NCBI RefSeq assembly: GCF_038051985.1
Contig: NZ_CP150291.1
Span: forward strand, 1,798,001 to 1,862,000
Direction of reading: 5' to 3'
DNA from: Solibacillus sp. FSL H8-0523
GTDB taxonomy: Bacteria; Bacillota; Bacilli; Bacillales_A; Planococcaceae
DNA: 64,000 nucleotides
Position numbers and translations under genes: made by a program. Shown piece after piece: positions 1-8,579 of this stretch. The first letter of the stretch is position 1. Each line of letters begins with the position of its first letter. The notes beneath the pieces are model-generated. The model did no database searches, was not told the DNA's origin, and worked only from the letters and a program-made list of their open reading frames with translations.

Positions 1-1
1 T

Positions 2-52
2 AAAATCAGTTTAAAAAGTAATTCCGCGGACAAGTTGCGGACAAAAGAGTAA
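2..52 (+). pseudogene. 3' end of a tyrosine integrase gene (runs off the window)
   Basis: Codons 2-52 stay open and end in residues DKLRTKE followed by a stop, a tail I associate with phage-type tyrosine integrases. The body of the gene lies outside the window, so it may be intact or a remnant. A near-identical tail followed by the same hairpin recurs at 48.63-48.71 kb. The family assignment rests on the short tail and that repeat only. Confidence 0.45.
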
Positions 53-80
53 ACAGATGGTCTGTATTACTCTTTTTTTC
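40..80 (+). terminator. Terminator hairpin behind the integrase tail
   Basis: AAAGAGTAA and TTACTCTTT form a stem interrupted by a CAG/CTG pair and are followed by a T-run. The same structure occurs at 48675-48713 behind a second integrase tail. Confidence 0.7.
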
Positions 81-188
81 GTTGTTCTGTTTTATCTGTA
101 GTAGGCAGGTGTTTTCTTTGTTCTAAAATTAGGGCTATTAAGGGGTTTATGTTAAAATTTAGGGTAATCTAACTTGGAGGAATACATA

Positions 189-1064
189 ATGAAAATAAAA
201 CCGACAAAAAAAGTCTTATTATCATGGATGGATAGTTATGTACCAGAAAAAGACTTATTTTTCCTATCGAAAGAACAACTTAATAATGAAATTGACTTAA
301 AAGATGTGTTATTAATGCCAATAGACGAGTTTTATAATCACAGTACATATGGACAATTAAATTATCTAAATAGTTATGAGTATTGGAATATAAAGAATGC
401 TCAATACGTAATCATTGCTGAAAAGGAATGGATTGAAAGTAGGTCTGTAGAGGTCAAACAATTAATTTTAAATTCTCAAGTGCAAAGTGAAAGAGGGCTA
501 GTACTACCCGTCTCATTTATACAAGAGATAGAAAAAATCCCTTCAAGTTATGTGGTGAATGGACACGTGGTCATTCAGCGTTCCATGTGGGAGAAACTTG
601 ACGAATCATCTAAAGAGCAGTTACTTACAACAATGGTTTATGAATGGTGGGATAAAGGAGAATGTGAGAAATCACCGATGTCTTTACCTAGTTTTCTAAA
701 ACCTTTTGCCAATACTTTTGGTCGTTTCCAAGGTGCAAATTGTTTAGCTGCAGTTTTATTTGCAATTTCAAAAGGGAAACAAGAGTGGTTTATTTATGAA
801 TGGATCCACCAAAAAACATTTCTTGAAAAGTTAAATCAGTATCACTATGAGGAGTTCTCAGGTGAAGTATTACACCAAGGGAACATCGTAATTTGGAAAG
901 ATGAAAATGACATCATTCAACATGCTGCTTATTATATTGGAGAAGGGCTCTATTTCAATAAACATGGACAAACAATGTTTAACCCTTGGAAGATACTTTC
1001 GAAAGAAGAACTTTATAAAGAGTGGGAACATCTGACACTTGTGAACTATCGACAATGTAATTGA
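189..1064 (+). CDS. Uncharacterised protein with an NlpC/P60 (papain-fold)-like C-terminal domain
   Basis: 291 residues, start ATG at 189 preceded by GGAGG at 176-180; an upstream TTG at 174 is in frame but overlaps that ribosome site. The C-terminal third resembles an NlpC/P60 or amidase-type papain fold: a GANCLAA segment places Cys about 185 at a helix start, and a GNIVIWKDEND strand is followed by QHAAYYIG, giving a candidate catalytic His near 245. No signal peptide is visible, so it is probably cytoplasmic. It is first in a close three-gene run with a GNAT acetyltransferase and an S51-type peptidase, which suggests a pathway on a peptide-like or amide substrate. The family call is inference from motif spacing. 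Confidence 0.5.
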   Translation: MKIKPTKKVLLSWMDSYVPEKDLFFLSKEQLNNEIDLKDVLLMPIDEFYNHSTYGQLNYLNSYEYWNIKNAQYVIIAEKEWIESRSVEVKQLILNSQVQSERGLVLPVSFIQEIEKIPSSYVVNGHVVIQRSMWEKLDESSKEQLLTTMVYEWWDKGECEKSPMSLPSFLKPFANTFGRFQGANCLAAVLFAISKGKQEWFIYEWIHQKTFLEKLNQYHYEEFSGEVLHQGNIVIWKDENDIIQHAAYYIGEGLYFNKHGQTMFNPWKILSKEELYKEWEHLTLVNYRQCN

Positions 1065-1083
1065 GCAATTAAGGGGGAGCAAC

Positions 1084-1794
1084 TTGAACTTATTTAATAT
1101 CATAAAAAACAAACAACAATATTGGCTCGTTGATCAAATCAAAAAAGATGATATTCCAATAGAATCATACTTACATCAATTTACACAAATCCTGGAGGAA
1201 TGGGACCATCAGGGGATTGGCTACTTATCTTTACTTATGGATGAACGTTTTGAAAGCTGGCTGCTTCAAAAAAAGTTTTCCAAGATTTCAAGTATTGAAG
1301 AGTACATAAGGGAACTAGCTAGTTTACCGCAAATCGATGATCAAATTTGTTGGCATTCTCTTTCAGAAGGATGGCTAGATGACCAGGAATTTGGGGAATT
1401 ATACGATCTATGCCGATTAGAGTCTGCCAATAAGAATATAAATCAGCCAATAGATCAAGTCATGCTTTCGCTTAAAAATGAATTGGGTACAGAGTGGCGC
1501 CGGCATTGTTATTATTTCACAAAGGATGAAGCGTTAATTGGGATAAGCATTCCTCATATTGAAATGGGAACAGAAGACGAGGGAAGGTTATTTTATTTTG
1601 GCGTAGTCCCAAGTTTAAGAGGGCAAGGGCTGGGGGTAAAAATCCATAAAATCAGTCTCGCATTACTCAAGAACTTCCGGGCTAACTATTATGTCGGCAG
1701 CACCGACGTGAACAATTCTCATATGATTAAGATCTTTGAGAAAAATGGATGTGAACTCCGCGATCGAAAAGGGATTTATAAGATTATTAAGTAA
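1084..1794 (+). CDS. GNAT family N-acetyltransferase
   Basis: 236 residues from a TTG start at 1084, preceded by AGGGGGAG. The C-terminal half carries the GNAT acetyl-CoA loop in VVPSLRGQGLGVKIH (about residues 175-190) and the usual final strand-helix with NNSHMIKIFEKNGCE. The first about 100 residues are an unrecognised extension, making the protein longer than a minimal GNAT (150-180). Only 19 bases separate it from the upstream gene and 17 from the downstream S51 peptidase gene, so the three are probably co-transcribed. The substrate cannot be read from the sequence. Confidence 0.8.
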   Translation: MNLFNIIKNKQQYWLVDQIKKDDIPIESYLHQFTQILEEWDHQGIGYLSLLMDERFESWLLQKKFSKISSIEEYIRELASLPQIDDQICWHSLSEGWLDDQEFGELYDLCRLESANKNINQPIDQVMLSLKNELGTEWRRHCYYFTKDEALIGISIPHIEMGTEDEGRLFYFGVVPSLRGQGLGVKIHKISLALLKNFRANYYVGSTDVNNSHMIKIFEKNGCELRDRKGIYKIIK

Positions 1795-1811
1795 AAGCTA
1801 CGGGGGTATCT

Positions 1812-2468
1812 ATGAAAAAGCACTATTATTTAGGGTGGTTTAATAATTTTTTTCCAGACAAACTGGGCAGGGTGTTACAGGAGGACATAACGGATAGAAA
1901 ATCGCTTGTTATGATTAGCTCGAATCCATTATTTTATGAAGATGATGGTGCTACTGAACGCTCGTGGCTTGACCAGGCCGGCATTCTGTTTGATGAATAT
2001 CATTTAATTAATTATCGCGTACAGAAGGAAGATGCCCAAACATTAATTCAAAAAGCATCCGTCATTTTCTTGTTGGGTGGAAATACTGTTAAACAAAATG
2101 AGTTTTTAGTGGATTATGAATTGTCGGATTGGATTAAAAATAGCAGCGCCATTGTGATGGGAGCAAGCGCGGGTGCAATCAATATGTCCGCTAAATGGTT
2201 ATGCTCTAAAAACTTTGGCTATAACGTTGAAACAAGCTCTGTTTACGAAGGGGTCGGGCTTGACGATTTTTCCATCCTATCTCATTTTGATCTTGAAAAT
2301 AACATGGCGCTAGTTCAAGAAGAATTGTCTACCTTATCGGAAGAAATGAATGTTTATGCATCAAACAAAGATTGCGCTGTACGTATAAAGGGAGACAAAA
2401 TCGACATTCTTGGTCAGGTATATTTAATTTCCCACTCAAAGATTCAGAAGATGGATGAGACGCTCTAG
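1812..2468 (+). CDS. Peptidase S51 (dipeptidase E-like) family protein
   Basis: 218 residues, ATG at 1812. The nucleophile-elbow motif MGASAGAINMS (about residue 117) with Ser, the preceding LLGGNT motif and the alternating strand-helix pattern match the dipeptidase E/cyanophycinase class of serine peptidases; the length fits the about 220-residue family norm. It closes a short operon with a GNAT and a papain-fold-like protein. Whether it removes Asp-X dipeptides or another substrate is unknown. Confidence 0.8.
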   Translation: MKKHYYLGWFNNFFPDKLGRVLQEDITDRKSLVMISSNPLFYEDDGATERSWLDQAGILFDEYHLINYRVQKEDAQTLIQKASVIFLLGGNTVKQNEFLVDYELSDWIKNSSAIVMGASAGAINMSAKWLCSKNFGYNVETSSVYEGVGLDDFSILSHFDLENNMALVQEELSTLSEEMNVYASNKDCAVRIKGDKIDILGQVYLISHSKIQKMDETL

Positions 2469-2564
2469 TAAAGATTGCATTAGCTAGCATTGCAACATTC
2501 CTCACAATCAGTTCAAACCATTGCTAGGCATGAATTTTATCAGATGAGTATAAATAAAGTTCCA

Positions 2565-2607
2565 CAAAAAGCCGTAAATGTTGATTTAACGACATTTACG
2601 GCTTTAT
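2565..2607. terminator. Bidirectional terminator between convergent genes
   Basis: An inverted repeat AAAGCCGTAAATG / CATTTACGGCTTT with flanking A and T runs lies between the S51 peptidase gene (+) and the GNAT gene (-). Confidence 0.85.
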
Positions 2608-2649
2608 TGGATGTCCCTTTTATTTGGGAACGTTATTTGTATAAGCAAT

Positions 2650-3195
2650 TCATTCCTTATCTTTAAAATAATCTTCTGCTAAAATAGCTAGGTAATCCAT
2701 ATCTTCATATACATCACCTTTTAAAAATTCTTGTTTGTGCCGTCCTTCCCAGACCATTCCAGACTTCTCCATCACTTTTCTTGAAGCTATATTTCTCACC
2801 ATACAGCGACTATAAACTCTATTTAATTGGTGTTCTTTAAAGCCATAATCCATTATTTTTTTACAGGCTTCGGTTGCATAACCCTTGCCCCATTCTGGTA
2901 CGTCGATAAAGTAGCCTACTTCGGCATTTTTGTGATTTTTGGAAATCGCAACCAACCCACAATTTCCGATATAGCGACCATTTTCTTTTAAAAATACAGC
3001 AAATTCATACGCTGTTCCTTGCTCAAAACTTTTTTGTAAATAAGAAATCCAGCTATCTACAACTTCACGAGGATATGGATGTGGAATCATCACCATTGTA
3101 TCTGCAATTTCTTTATGCTTTACGACCCGATAAATCTCGTCTGCAAATTCGTGTTCATAAGGCTTTAAAAGTAATCTTTCTGTTTCTAAAATCAT
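2650..3195 (-). CDS. RimJ/RimL-type GNAT acetyltransferase under T-box control
   Basis: 181 residues; ATG preceded by AAAGGGGG. It begins with the typical ETERLLLKPYEHEFADEIY opening of RimJ/RimL-like acetyltransferases and has the acetyl-CoA motif VGYFIDVPEWGKGYATEACK at about residues 92-111, then NIASRKVMEKSGM. Members acetylate protein N-termini or small amines including antibiotics. The transcript begins with a T-box leader (3222-3480), so expression should respond to an uncharged tRNA, which is not the usual control for this family. Confidence 0.88.
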   Translation of the reverse strand: MILETERLLLKPYEHEFADEIYRVVKHKEIADTMVMIPHPYPREVVDSWISYLQKSFEQGTAYEFAVFLKENGRYIGNCGLVAISKNHKNAEVGYFIDVPEWGKGYATEACKKIMDYGFKEHQLNRVYSRCMVRNIASRKVMEKSGMVWEGRHKQEFLKGDVYEDMDYLAILAEDYFKDKE

Positions 3196-3221
3196 TTTTA
3201 TTCCCCCTTTAAATTAAAAAA

Positions 3222-3485
3222 GCCCTAATCGAATAATCGATTAGGACGAATTTTTTCGTGGTACCACCTAACTTTACAAATAGCTCCCACTATTTGCCTT
3301 TGCCAGTACGAGTTCATACTGCTGCTGTTGTAACGAGTGCAAATCTCGTCGTAGCCTACATATCGGTACGAAGCTCAAAGGTCATTTTCAGTAAATTTGT
3401 TTTGCTTCATTTCCACCATCAGAAGCTCTCTAAAAAACTCCAATACTTACTCTTCCTTATCAACGCCATAGAGTATACATTTCAT
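3222..3485 (-). promoter_or_regulatory. T-box riboswitch leader of the GNAT gene (tentative Met specifier)
   Basis: On the minus strand the order is AGAGAGCTTCTGATGGTGGAA (stem I), the T-box core AGGTGGTACCACG (3269-3257) and a terminator stem CCTAATCGA/TCGATTAGG plus T-run (3245-3223). By alignment with known leaders, where the specifier precedes ACC/ATC and then TTTGAG, the specifier is ATG at 3385-3383, i.e. tRNA-Met. This is tentative; AAT or GAC shifted by one or two bases cannot be excluded. The GNAT start follows the terminator. Confidence 0.85.
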
Positions 3486-3587
3486 TTTAACTGAATTTTC
3501 TAATATATCAAGTATTTATATAATAATGGCACCCAAAGCGATGTTTGGTCGCATTTTCATTCCCTTTAAAAGAAAGGTATTAAGACC

Positions 3588-3848
3588 TTAGAAAATCCAT
3601 ACATAAAATCCCTTGGTTTTTTCATGTAAACGCCATCCCGATTTGCGGTAATATTCATTTAAATTACAATCAATTGGGCAGAGTGATGTGATAGGTGATT
3701 CATGGACTGTTTGTAACATCATTTTTAACAAACCTTGACCTCGGTATTTTTCGCTAATCGCAAATTGATATAAAGAGATGCGTCCTTGTGTTTTTTTAGG
3801 ATAGAAGCGATAAGTCCGGCGAGCCACAAGTACTGCATTAAGTGTTAA
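3588..3848 (-). pseudogene. C-terminal fragment of a GNAT acetyltransferase
   Basis: An open frame of about 85 codons, starting after an in-frame TGA near 3860, encodes only the C-terminal half of a GNAT: FAISEKYRGQGLLKMMLQ (acetyl-CoA loop) and NEYYRKSGWRLHEKTKGFY. The N-terminal half is absent and no ribosome site precedes the remaining frame, so I treat it as a 5'-truncated remnant. Confidence 0.65.
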
Positions 3849-3917
3849 CTTTTCTCATAAAATGATGCCGAGCCGAATAAATTGAATACCAATGGAAAAA
3901 AAGGGGATGTATGTAGC

Positions 3918-4679
3918 TTGGTAACTTATTTGGACAGTGCTGTTTTCGAACATCAGTTTTGGCTTCAGGTACTTGGAGATCATTCAAGGTTTATCCACGA
4001 TTCGCTCTATCCTTCTGAAACAGAGGATATTGCGAAAGCGGCGTCCTTTATCCATCAATTCGATCAACTGCTTGCACAAGTCGGTTCACTGAACGAGTCC
4101 AATGCGCTGTTGTTCGCGAACAATGTGGAAGAATTCGTCATACAACTAAGAACCTTCAAACTAACCATCATTGAACGCCATATCACAAGCGAAATGAAAA
4201 TCCATTTAACACCTACTTTTATAAATCATATGGTGAATGAATTAGAAGAATACTCACGGATACTAACCTATCTCAAACAGGGGGAAGTGCCGCCAATCTT
4301 TCACGAATTGCATCATCACCTCCTGTGGTTGGTTGATGCAGCGGGTCATGCAGGAGCCATTAATGACCGAATGGATGGCGTAGAAAAACGATTAAAGGAA
4401 AAAAGCGGTGCCTTTACAAAACACTTTGAAGAATTTCATTTGAAAGCAGTGGAATTAACGGGTTATTTACGAACGAATATTCATAAATTCCCTGCGTTAA
4501 ATCGATTTAACAATGAGGTTGAAGTAGAAATTGGTCTATTTAAAACGTTTTTAAATGAGCTGGAGGAAATGGAGCTAAGCGCGGAAGTGTTAGGCATTTT
4601 TTCTGCGTCAATGGCTGACCACATGGCAAGGGAGGAACAGTACTATTTAATGAAATTGGCCGAGTCGACTAGCATGTAG
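3918..4679 (+). CDS. DUF2935 family protein
   Basis: About 253 residues. I prefer the TTG at 3918 because AAGGGG (3901-3906) lies 11 bases upstream; an in-frame TTG at 3882 has no ribosome site. The helical sequence with FEHQFWLQVLGDHSRFIH near the start and MADHMAREEQYYL near the end matches DUF2935, a Bacillus/Clostridium family of two four-helix bundles with conserved His/Glu residues that probably bind metal. The function is unknown. It is monocistronic with its own terminator. Confidence 0.8.
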   Translation: MVTYLDSAVFEHQFWLQVLGDHSRFIHDSLYPSETEDIAKAASFIHQFDQLLAQVGSLNESNALLFANNVEEFVIQLRTFKLTIIERHITSEMKIHLTPTFINHMVNELEEYSRILTYLKQGEVPPIFHELHHHLLWLVDAAGHAGAINDRMDGVEKRLKEKSGAFTKHFEEFHLKAVELTGYLRTNIHKFPALNRFNNEVEVEIGLFKTFLNELEEMELSAEVLGIFSASMADHMAREEQYYLMKLAESTSM

Positions 4680-4686
4680 GAGAAGA

Positions 4687-4725
4687 AAAAAGGCTCTATT
4701 CCAAAAGGGAATAGAGCCTTTAAAA
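4687..4725. terminator. Terminator shared by convergent genes
   Basis: AAAGGCTCTATTCC / GGAATAGAGCCTTT with flanking A and T tracts, between the DUF2935 gene (+) and the small membrane-anchored protein gene (-). Confidence 0.9.
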
Positions 4726-4742
4726 TTAAACCACAAGCAGGG

Positions 4743-5168
4743 TTAGTTTAATTTATTTAGTTCTGTATATAACACATATTTTAAAGCAGAAATTTCATCT
4801 TCAGACAGTGTACCTTCAATTACAGATAATACTTCATCCGCACTAATGGCACCGTTTTGCGCTTGTTCTTGAATAGCGAGTAACTCATTCACGCCCACTT
4901 TTTTAAGTAACACACGTGTTGCTTCTTCCTTCGTTTGGAAGGGAAGCGTATCGGGATTTGTCTCTGCGACTTCACTTACCATTTCTTGAAGCGTTGGATC
5001 GTTCGCAATATAGGAATTTACTTCTTTTAGACTTTCTTCATCTAAAGTAGCTTCCACTTTTTCAATTATTTTTTCGGAAGCGAAATTTGTCCCAAAATGC
5101 CACGTAGCATAGCCGGCTGCTCCTATTAAAATAACAAGTATCATGGTAAAGGTTAAAAACTTTTTCAT
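4743..5168 (-). CDS. Small membrane-anchored protein of unknown function
   Basis: 141 residues from the ATG at 5168, which is preceded by AGGAG; the open frame extends further upstream without support. One N-terminal transmembrane or uncleaved signal segment (MKKFLTFTMILVILIGAAGY) is followed by an acidic, helix-rich extracellular part ending with LSEDEISALKYVLYTEL. I do not recognise the family; it is probably surface-exposed. Confidence 0.7.
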   Translation of the reverse strand: MKKFLTFTMILVILIGAAGYATWHFGTNFASEKIIEKVEATLDEESLKEVNSYIANDPTLQEMVSEVAETNPDTLPFQTKEEATRVLLKKVGVNELLAIQEQAQNGAISADEVLSVIEGTLSEDEISALKYVLYTELNKLN

Positions 5169-5282
5169 TTCTTCACTCCTAACTCCTTGAATATAGCACA
5201 ATTTCTCAAAAACCACGAAGAAAAAACCGTTCCTGTCTAGATTTAATTACAAATGTAACGCTTCAACAAAAAGGGAGGATAA

Positions 5283-5450
5283 ATGATGGATAACCAATAT
5301 TTCGTAGGTTGGGGTACACTGGCATTGATAAATGCTGGACTTGCGCAAGGCAAGAATAGGACGGGTTTAAACTGGTTTTTGCTTACGCTTATATTAGGCC
5401 CTTTAGCAACATTAATTTTGTTACTTGTTGAAAAAAGAGAACCGCAGTAG
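5283..5450 (+). CDS. Small two-helix membrane protein
   Basis: 55 residues, start ATG-ATG at 5283 with AGGGAGG four bases upstream. The sequence contains GWGTLALINAGLAQGKN, then a polar TGLNW turn and a second hydrophobic helix LLTLILGPLATLILLLV, a pattern seen in small Bacillales membrane proteins of unknown role. It lies alone between divergent neighbours. The start signal is strong, but no homology is claimed. Confidence 0.6.
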   Translation: MMDNQYFVGWGTLALINAGLAQGKNRTGLNWFLLTLILGPLATLILLLVEKREPQ

Positions 5451-5623
5451 TAATTATTCTATTTTTGAAAAGAGATAGAAACATCAGATTTTCTATACAC
5501 CCTTGTTTCCCGATTGTAATGTTTGTAATACAACTGCAAAAGAGGCGCCATTGATTACCTAATGATTTTATAGTCGATTTCTAGTAAGCTTATAACAGAC
5601 AACAAGAAAGGAATGATTCAGTA

Positions 5624-6214
5624 ATGTTGAAAAAAAGTATCGTGTTGTTCTTTGGGATGATGATGATTGCGCTGCCAGCATCTGCAGCTAACTATACAGT
5701 AAAAAGTGGGGACACGCTTTGGGCGATTGCCTCTAAAAATCAAATCGGTCTAAGTGAATTAATTGCATTAAACCCTACATTAAAAGATCCGGACATGATT
5801 CATGTCGGAGATGAAATTATAATTTCGCAAAATGAACAACAAGCAGTAGAAGAGCAAGTCGTAAGCCTCGTGAACAAAGAACGTGCGAAAGAAGGCTTAG
5901 CCCCACTTTCGATGGATTGGGAGCTAGCACGTGTGGCAAAATATAAATCACAAGACATGAACGACAAAAATTATTTCAGTCATACAAGTCCAACATATGG
6001 CTCTCCATTTGATATGATGAAAAATTTCGGTATCAGCTATAATGCAGCCGGTGAAAATATTGCAAAAGGTCAAACATCTGCTGCGCAAGTAATGGAAGCA
6101 TGGATGAATAGCTCAGGTCACCGAGCAAACATTATGGATGCGAAATTTACGCATATTGGTGTAGGCTACGTTGAAGATGGTAACCACTGGACACAAATGT
6201 TTATTAAAAAATAA
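5624..6214 (+). CDS. Secreted LysM-CAP domain protein (YkwD-like)
   Basis: 196 residues. A signal peptide (about 1-21, ending PASAA) is followed by one LysM peptidoglycan-binding domain (YTVKSGDTLWAIASKN..., about 23-68) and a CAP/SCP domain (about 82-193) with NKERAKEGL, YFSHTSP, GENIAKG and SGHRANIMDAKFTHIGVGY. The CAP His and Glu residues of the putative metal site (SHTSP and GENIA) are present. It is probably attached to the cell wall through LysM; CAP proteins of Bacillus are linked to spore or cell-wall assembly, but the activity is unsettled. Its own terminator follows. Confidence 0.92.
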   Translation: MLKKSIVLFFGMMMIALPASAANYTVKSGDTLWAIASKNQIGLSELIALNPTLKDPDMIHVGDEIIISQNEQQAVEEQVVSLVNKERAKEGLAPLSMDWELARVAKYKSQDMNDKNYFSHTSPTYGSPFDMMKNFGISYNAAGENIAKGQTSAAQVMEAWMNSSGHRANIMDAKFTHIGVGYVEDGNHWTQMFIKK

Positions 6215-6228
6215 AACACCTCAAATTG

Positions 6229-6275
6229 AAAAGCCGTTCAACTTTTACGATAACTAAAAGTTGAACGGCTTTATT
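6229..6275. terminator. Terminator between convergent genes
   Basis: AAAGCCGTTCAACTTTTA / TAAAAGTTGAACGGCTTT, a long perfect stem ending in a T-run. Confidence 0.92.
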
Positions 6276-6302
6276 TTTATGTCTACTTAATTGAGGAGAA
6301 TC

Positions 6303-7397
6303 TTATTTTACGCCTGGCACCCAACCGACATTACGTTTCATTCGAATCATTAAAGGCTCTGGAATAATATTATCGCGACTCATATCCATTTCCGTAATCA
6401 CTGGTTCACCAGCTACTACTTTTTCTACCCAGTGTGGCTCGATTAATAGCTCACGGCCAAGTGCGAGTAAATCAGCACCTGTTGACATCGCTTCTTTCGC
6501 ATCTTCTGGTGAAAAAATCGAACCGACGCCGACAAGCGGTACACGCTCCCCAATGACACGTTTTAAAATGGTAATTCGGTTTTCTTTTTCACCGCTATAA
6601 CGACGCGCTTCTGCACGGAAATCACCTAATGAAATGTGTAGGTAATCGAGCTTTTCATCTGCTAAACGGTCTACAAGCTGAACCGTTTCATCTAATGTGA
6701 TGCCGTCTTCCTCAGGCTCTTCTGGGCTAAAACGATAGCCAACGATAAATTGGTCATCCGCGTATTGCGCTTTTGCGCGGTTTACAGAGTCGATAATTGC
6801 TAATAAGAAAGTCATGCGTTTTTCAACAGAGCCACCATAGCGGTCTGTGCGTTTATTTGTAAAGCCTGAGAAGAATTGTTGTAATAAATACGTATTGGCA
6901 CCGTGAATCTCTACACCGTCAAATCCTGCTTGAATTGCGCGACGTGTTGTTTCACCAAATGCAATTATGATTTCCTCAATTTCTTCGACCGTTAAAGCGC
7001 GTGCCACACCGCCATCAGCTGCTATTGTTTCACTTGCGCTTACGATATCGCCATTAGGTACAAGATTACGTCCTACTTGGCGACCGCCGTGCTGGATTTG
7101 TAAAATGGCCTTAGCCCCACCATCATGAATCGCATCAGCAATACGTTTTAAGCTTGGAATAAATTCATCGCTATGCCCCGAAATTTGACCTGGGAAGGCT
7201 TTCCCATTAGGAATCACGTAAGCACATGCTGTAATCACGGCACCGACGCCATATGAGCGCTCACGGTAATATGTAATCTCCGCATCGGATACGGTATCAT
7301 CCGCATTTGCTGAGTAAGTTGTCATTGGTGCCATCATGTAACGATTTCGAATCGTGACGCCATTTTTAAAAGTAAATGGTGTTAAATAAGTTGTCAT
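6303..7397 (-). CDS. NADH:flavin oxidoreductase / old yellow enzyme family
   Basis: 364 residues from the ATG at 7397 (AGAGGGAG nine bases upstream); the open frame runs on upstream but without a start signal. An FMN-binding TIM barrel is indicated by NRYMMAPMTTYSA near the N-terminus, ILQIQHGGRQV (about 100), GFDGVEIHGANTYLLQQFFS with KRTDRYGGS (about 165-190), and GVGSIFSPEDAKEAM plus LLALGRELLIEPHWV near the C-terminus. It would reduce alpha,beta-unsaturated carbonyls or nitro compounds with NAD(P)H in the cytoplasm. A second, internally deleted copy lies at 11.04-11.44 kb. Confidence 0.93.
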   Translation of the reverse strand: MTTYLTPFTFKNGVTIRNRYMMAPMTTYSANADDTVSDAEITYYRERSYGVGAVITACAYVIPNGKAFPGQISGHSDEFIPSLKRIADAIHDGGAKAILQIQHGGRQVGRNLVPNGDIVSASETIAADGGVARALTVEEIEEIIIAFGETTRRAIQAGFDGVEIHGANTYLLQQFFSGFTNKRTDRYGGSVEKRMTFLLAIIDSVNRAKAQYADDQFIVGYRFSPEEPEEDGITLDETVQLVDRLADEKLDYLHISLGDFRAEARRYSGEKENRITILKRVIGERVPLVGVGSIFSPEDAKEAMSTGADLLALGRELLIEPHWVEKVVAGEPVITEMDMSRDNIIPEPLMIRMKRNVGWVPGVK

Positions 7398-7647
7398 TTT
7401 GTTCACTCCCTCTAAAATAAGAGTAAGTTTCTCGGATTTAAAAGTCAAAGATTGTGTTTTATTAGAGCTTCCTTTCAATATTAGAATGTATCAATAGGGA
7501 AGAATTTAATGGATTATTTATGCAAATAACATTGTTTTTAAGGATTTATTGGAATTTAATGTAATGGATGTTAAAATGACATAAAAAGTAGACCTAACAG
7601 ATTTTCTAAAAGTATTTAGTATAAATAGGTAGGAGCGATAATTACAT

Positions 7648-8457
7648 ATGAAAATTTGTTCGGATTTTGCAGAAATAATACCGATTGAGCAAGAATGGAA
7701 TGGAAAATTACATAAATTTGATCAGGACTCTTCGCCGAAAGCTTGGGAAATGTATAGTAAGTATTATAATAATTTCGATGCTTTAAAAAATCCTTCTTTA
7801 AATAAAAATAGACTGATATCAGTAGCTACAGAAAGAAACATAAATTTTAAAGTAGCAGGAGATTGCTCATTTAATTTTAATCCTATTAAAGAAAAGTGCT
7901 TTAAATCTATTATTGGAGATAATCAGAATGTATTAGATCAATTAGCAGAATGCTGCAAAATGCATCATTCGTTATATAATTTCGACTTAATGCCGGTGAC
8001 CGGGGGCTTAAATAATATGAAGGGAAAATTAAAATACGGCGGTAAAAATAAAATTGTAAAAGTACATATGTCAAGAAATGCACCTAAAAACGGTCACCTA
8101 GACAGATTAGATACTTATATCTATTTTTTAGATTTTTCAATGAGCCGGATGAAGGAATTAAAAGATTGTAGGGATTTGAAAATGATAGGAGAGTTTTATA
8201 ATAATAGTATTTTTACGTTTTCCATGAACACTGAAAATTTTTCACTGTTGTATGAAATCATAGGAAATTATTCATCTATTTATTCGTATTGTGAGACATT
8301 TTATAATCTTAAAGATAAAAAATTTATCGACAAGCTTATTACAAATGGGGGAAAACCTATAGAAACTGTAGAGGATGTAAAAAATTATATGGATTTAGCA
8401 AATGAGTTTTGGCGTATTAAAAAACAGTTTTTAGAGAATAAAGGATGTATTAGTTAA
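7648..8457 (+). CDS. Protein of unknown function (DUF6994-like?)
   Basis: 269 residues, ATG at 7648, preceded by AGGAGCGA. No signal peptide or membrane helix. The middle has NFDLMPVTGGLNNMKGKL and then DRLDTYIYFL, an arrangement I associate with a small family of uncharacterised Firmicute and actinobacterial proteins (perhaps DUF6994); this name is a recollection, not a search result. It stands alone between the oxidoreductase (divergent) and an SLH protein. Codon use is AT-rich compared with the oxidoreductase, which is compatible with transfer. Confidence 0.6.
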   Translation: MKICSDFAEIIPIEQEWNGKLHKFDQDSSPKAWEMYSKYYNNFDALKNPSLNKNRLISVATERNINFKVAGDCSFNFNPIKEKCFKSIIGDNQNVLDQLAECCKMHHSLYNFDLMPVTGGLNNMKGKLKYGGKNKIVKVHMSRNAPKNGHLDRLDTYIYFLDFSMSRMKELKDCRDLKMIGEFYNNSIFTFSMNTENFSLLYEIIGNYSSIYSYCETFYNLKDKKFIDKLITNGGKPIETVEDVKNYMDLANEFWRIKKQFLENKGCIS

Positions 8458-8579
8458 CTGGAAAATCTGATTATAGTTACAGCTTTCCCAATAGCTAGTT
8501 TTGAACAAATAGCTGTATCCATATTACTTAACATTTAAAAATGTACTAATTAAAACGGACTAGAGAAAGGGGTATTCAT

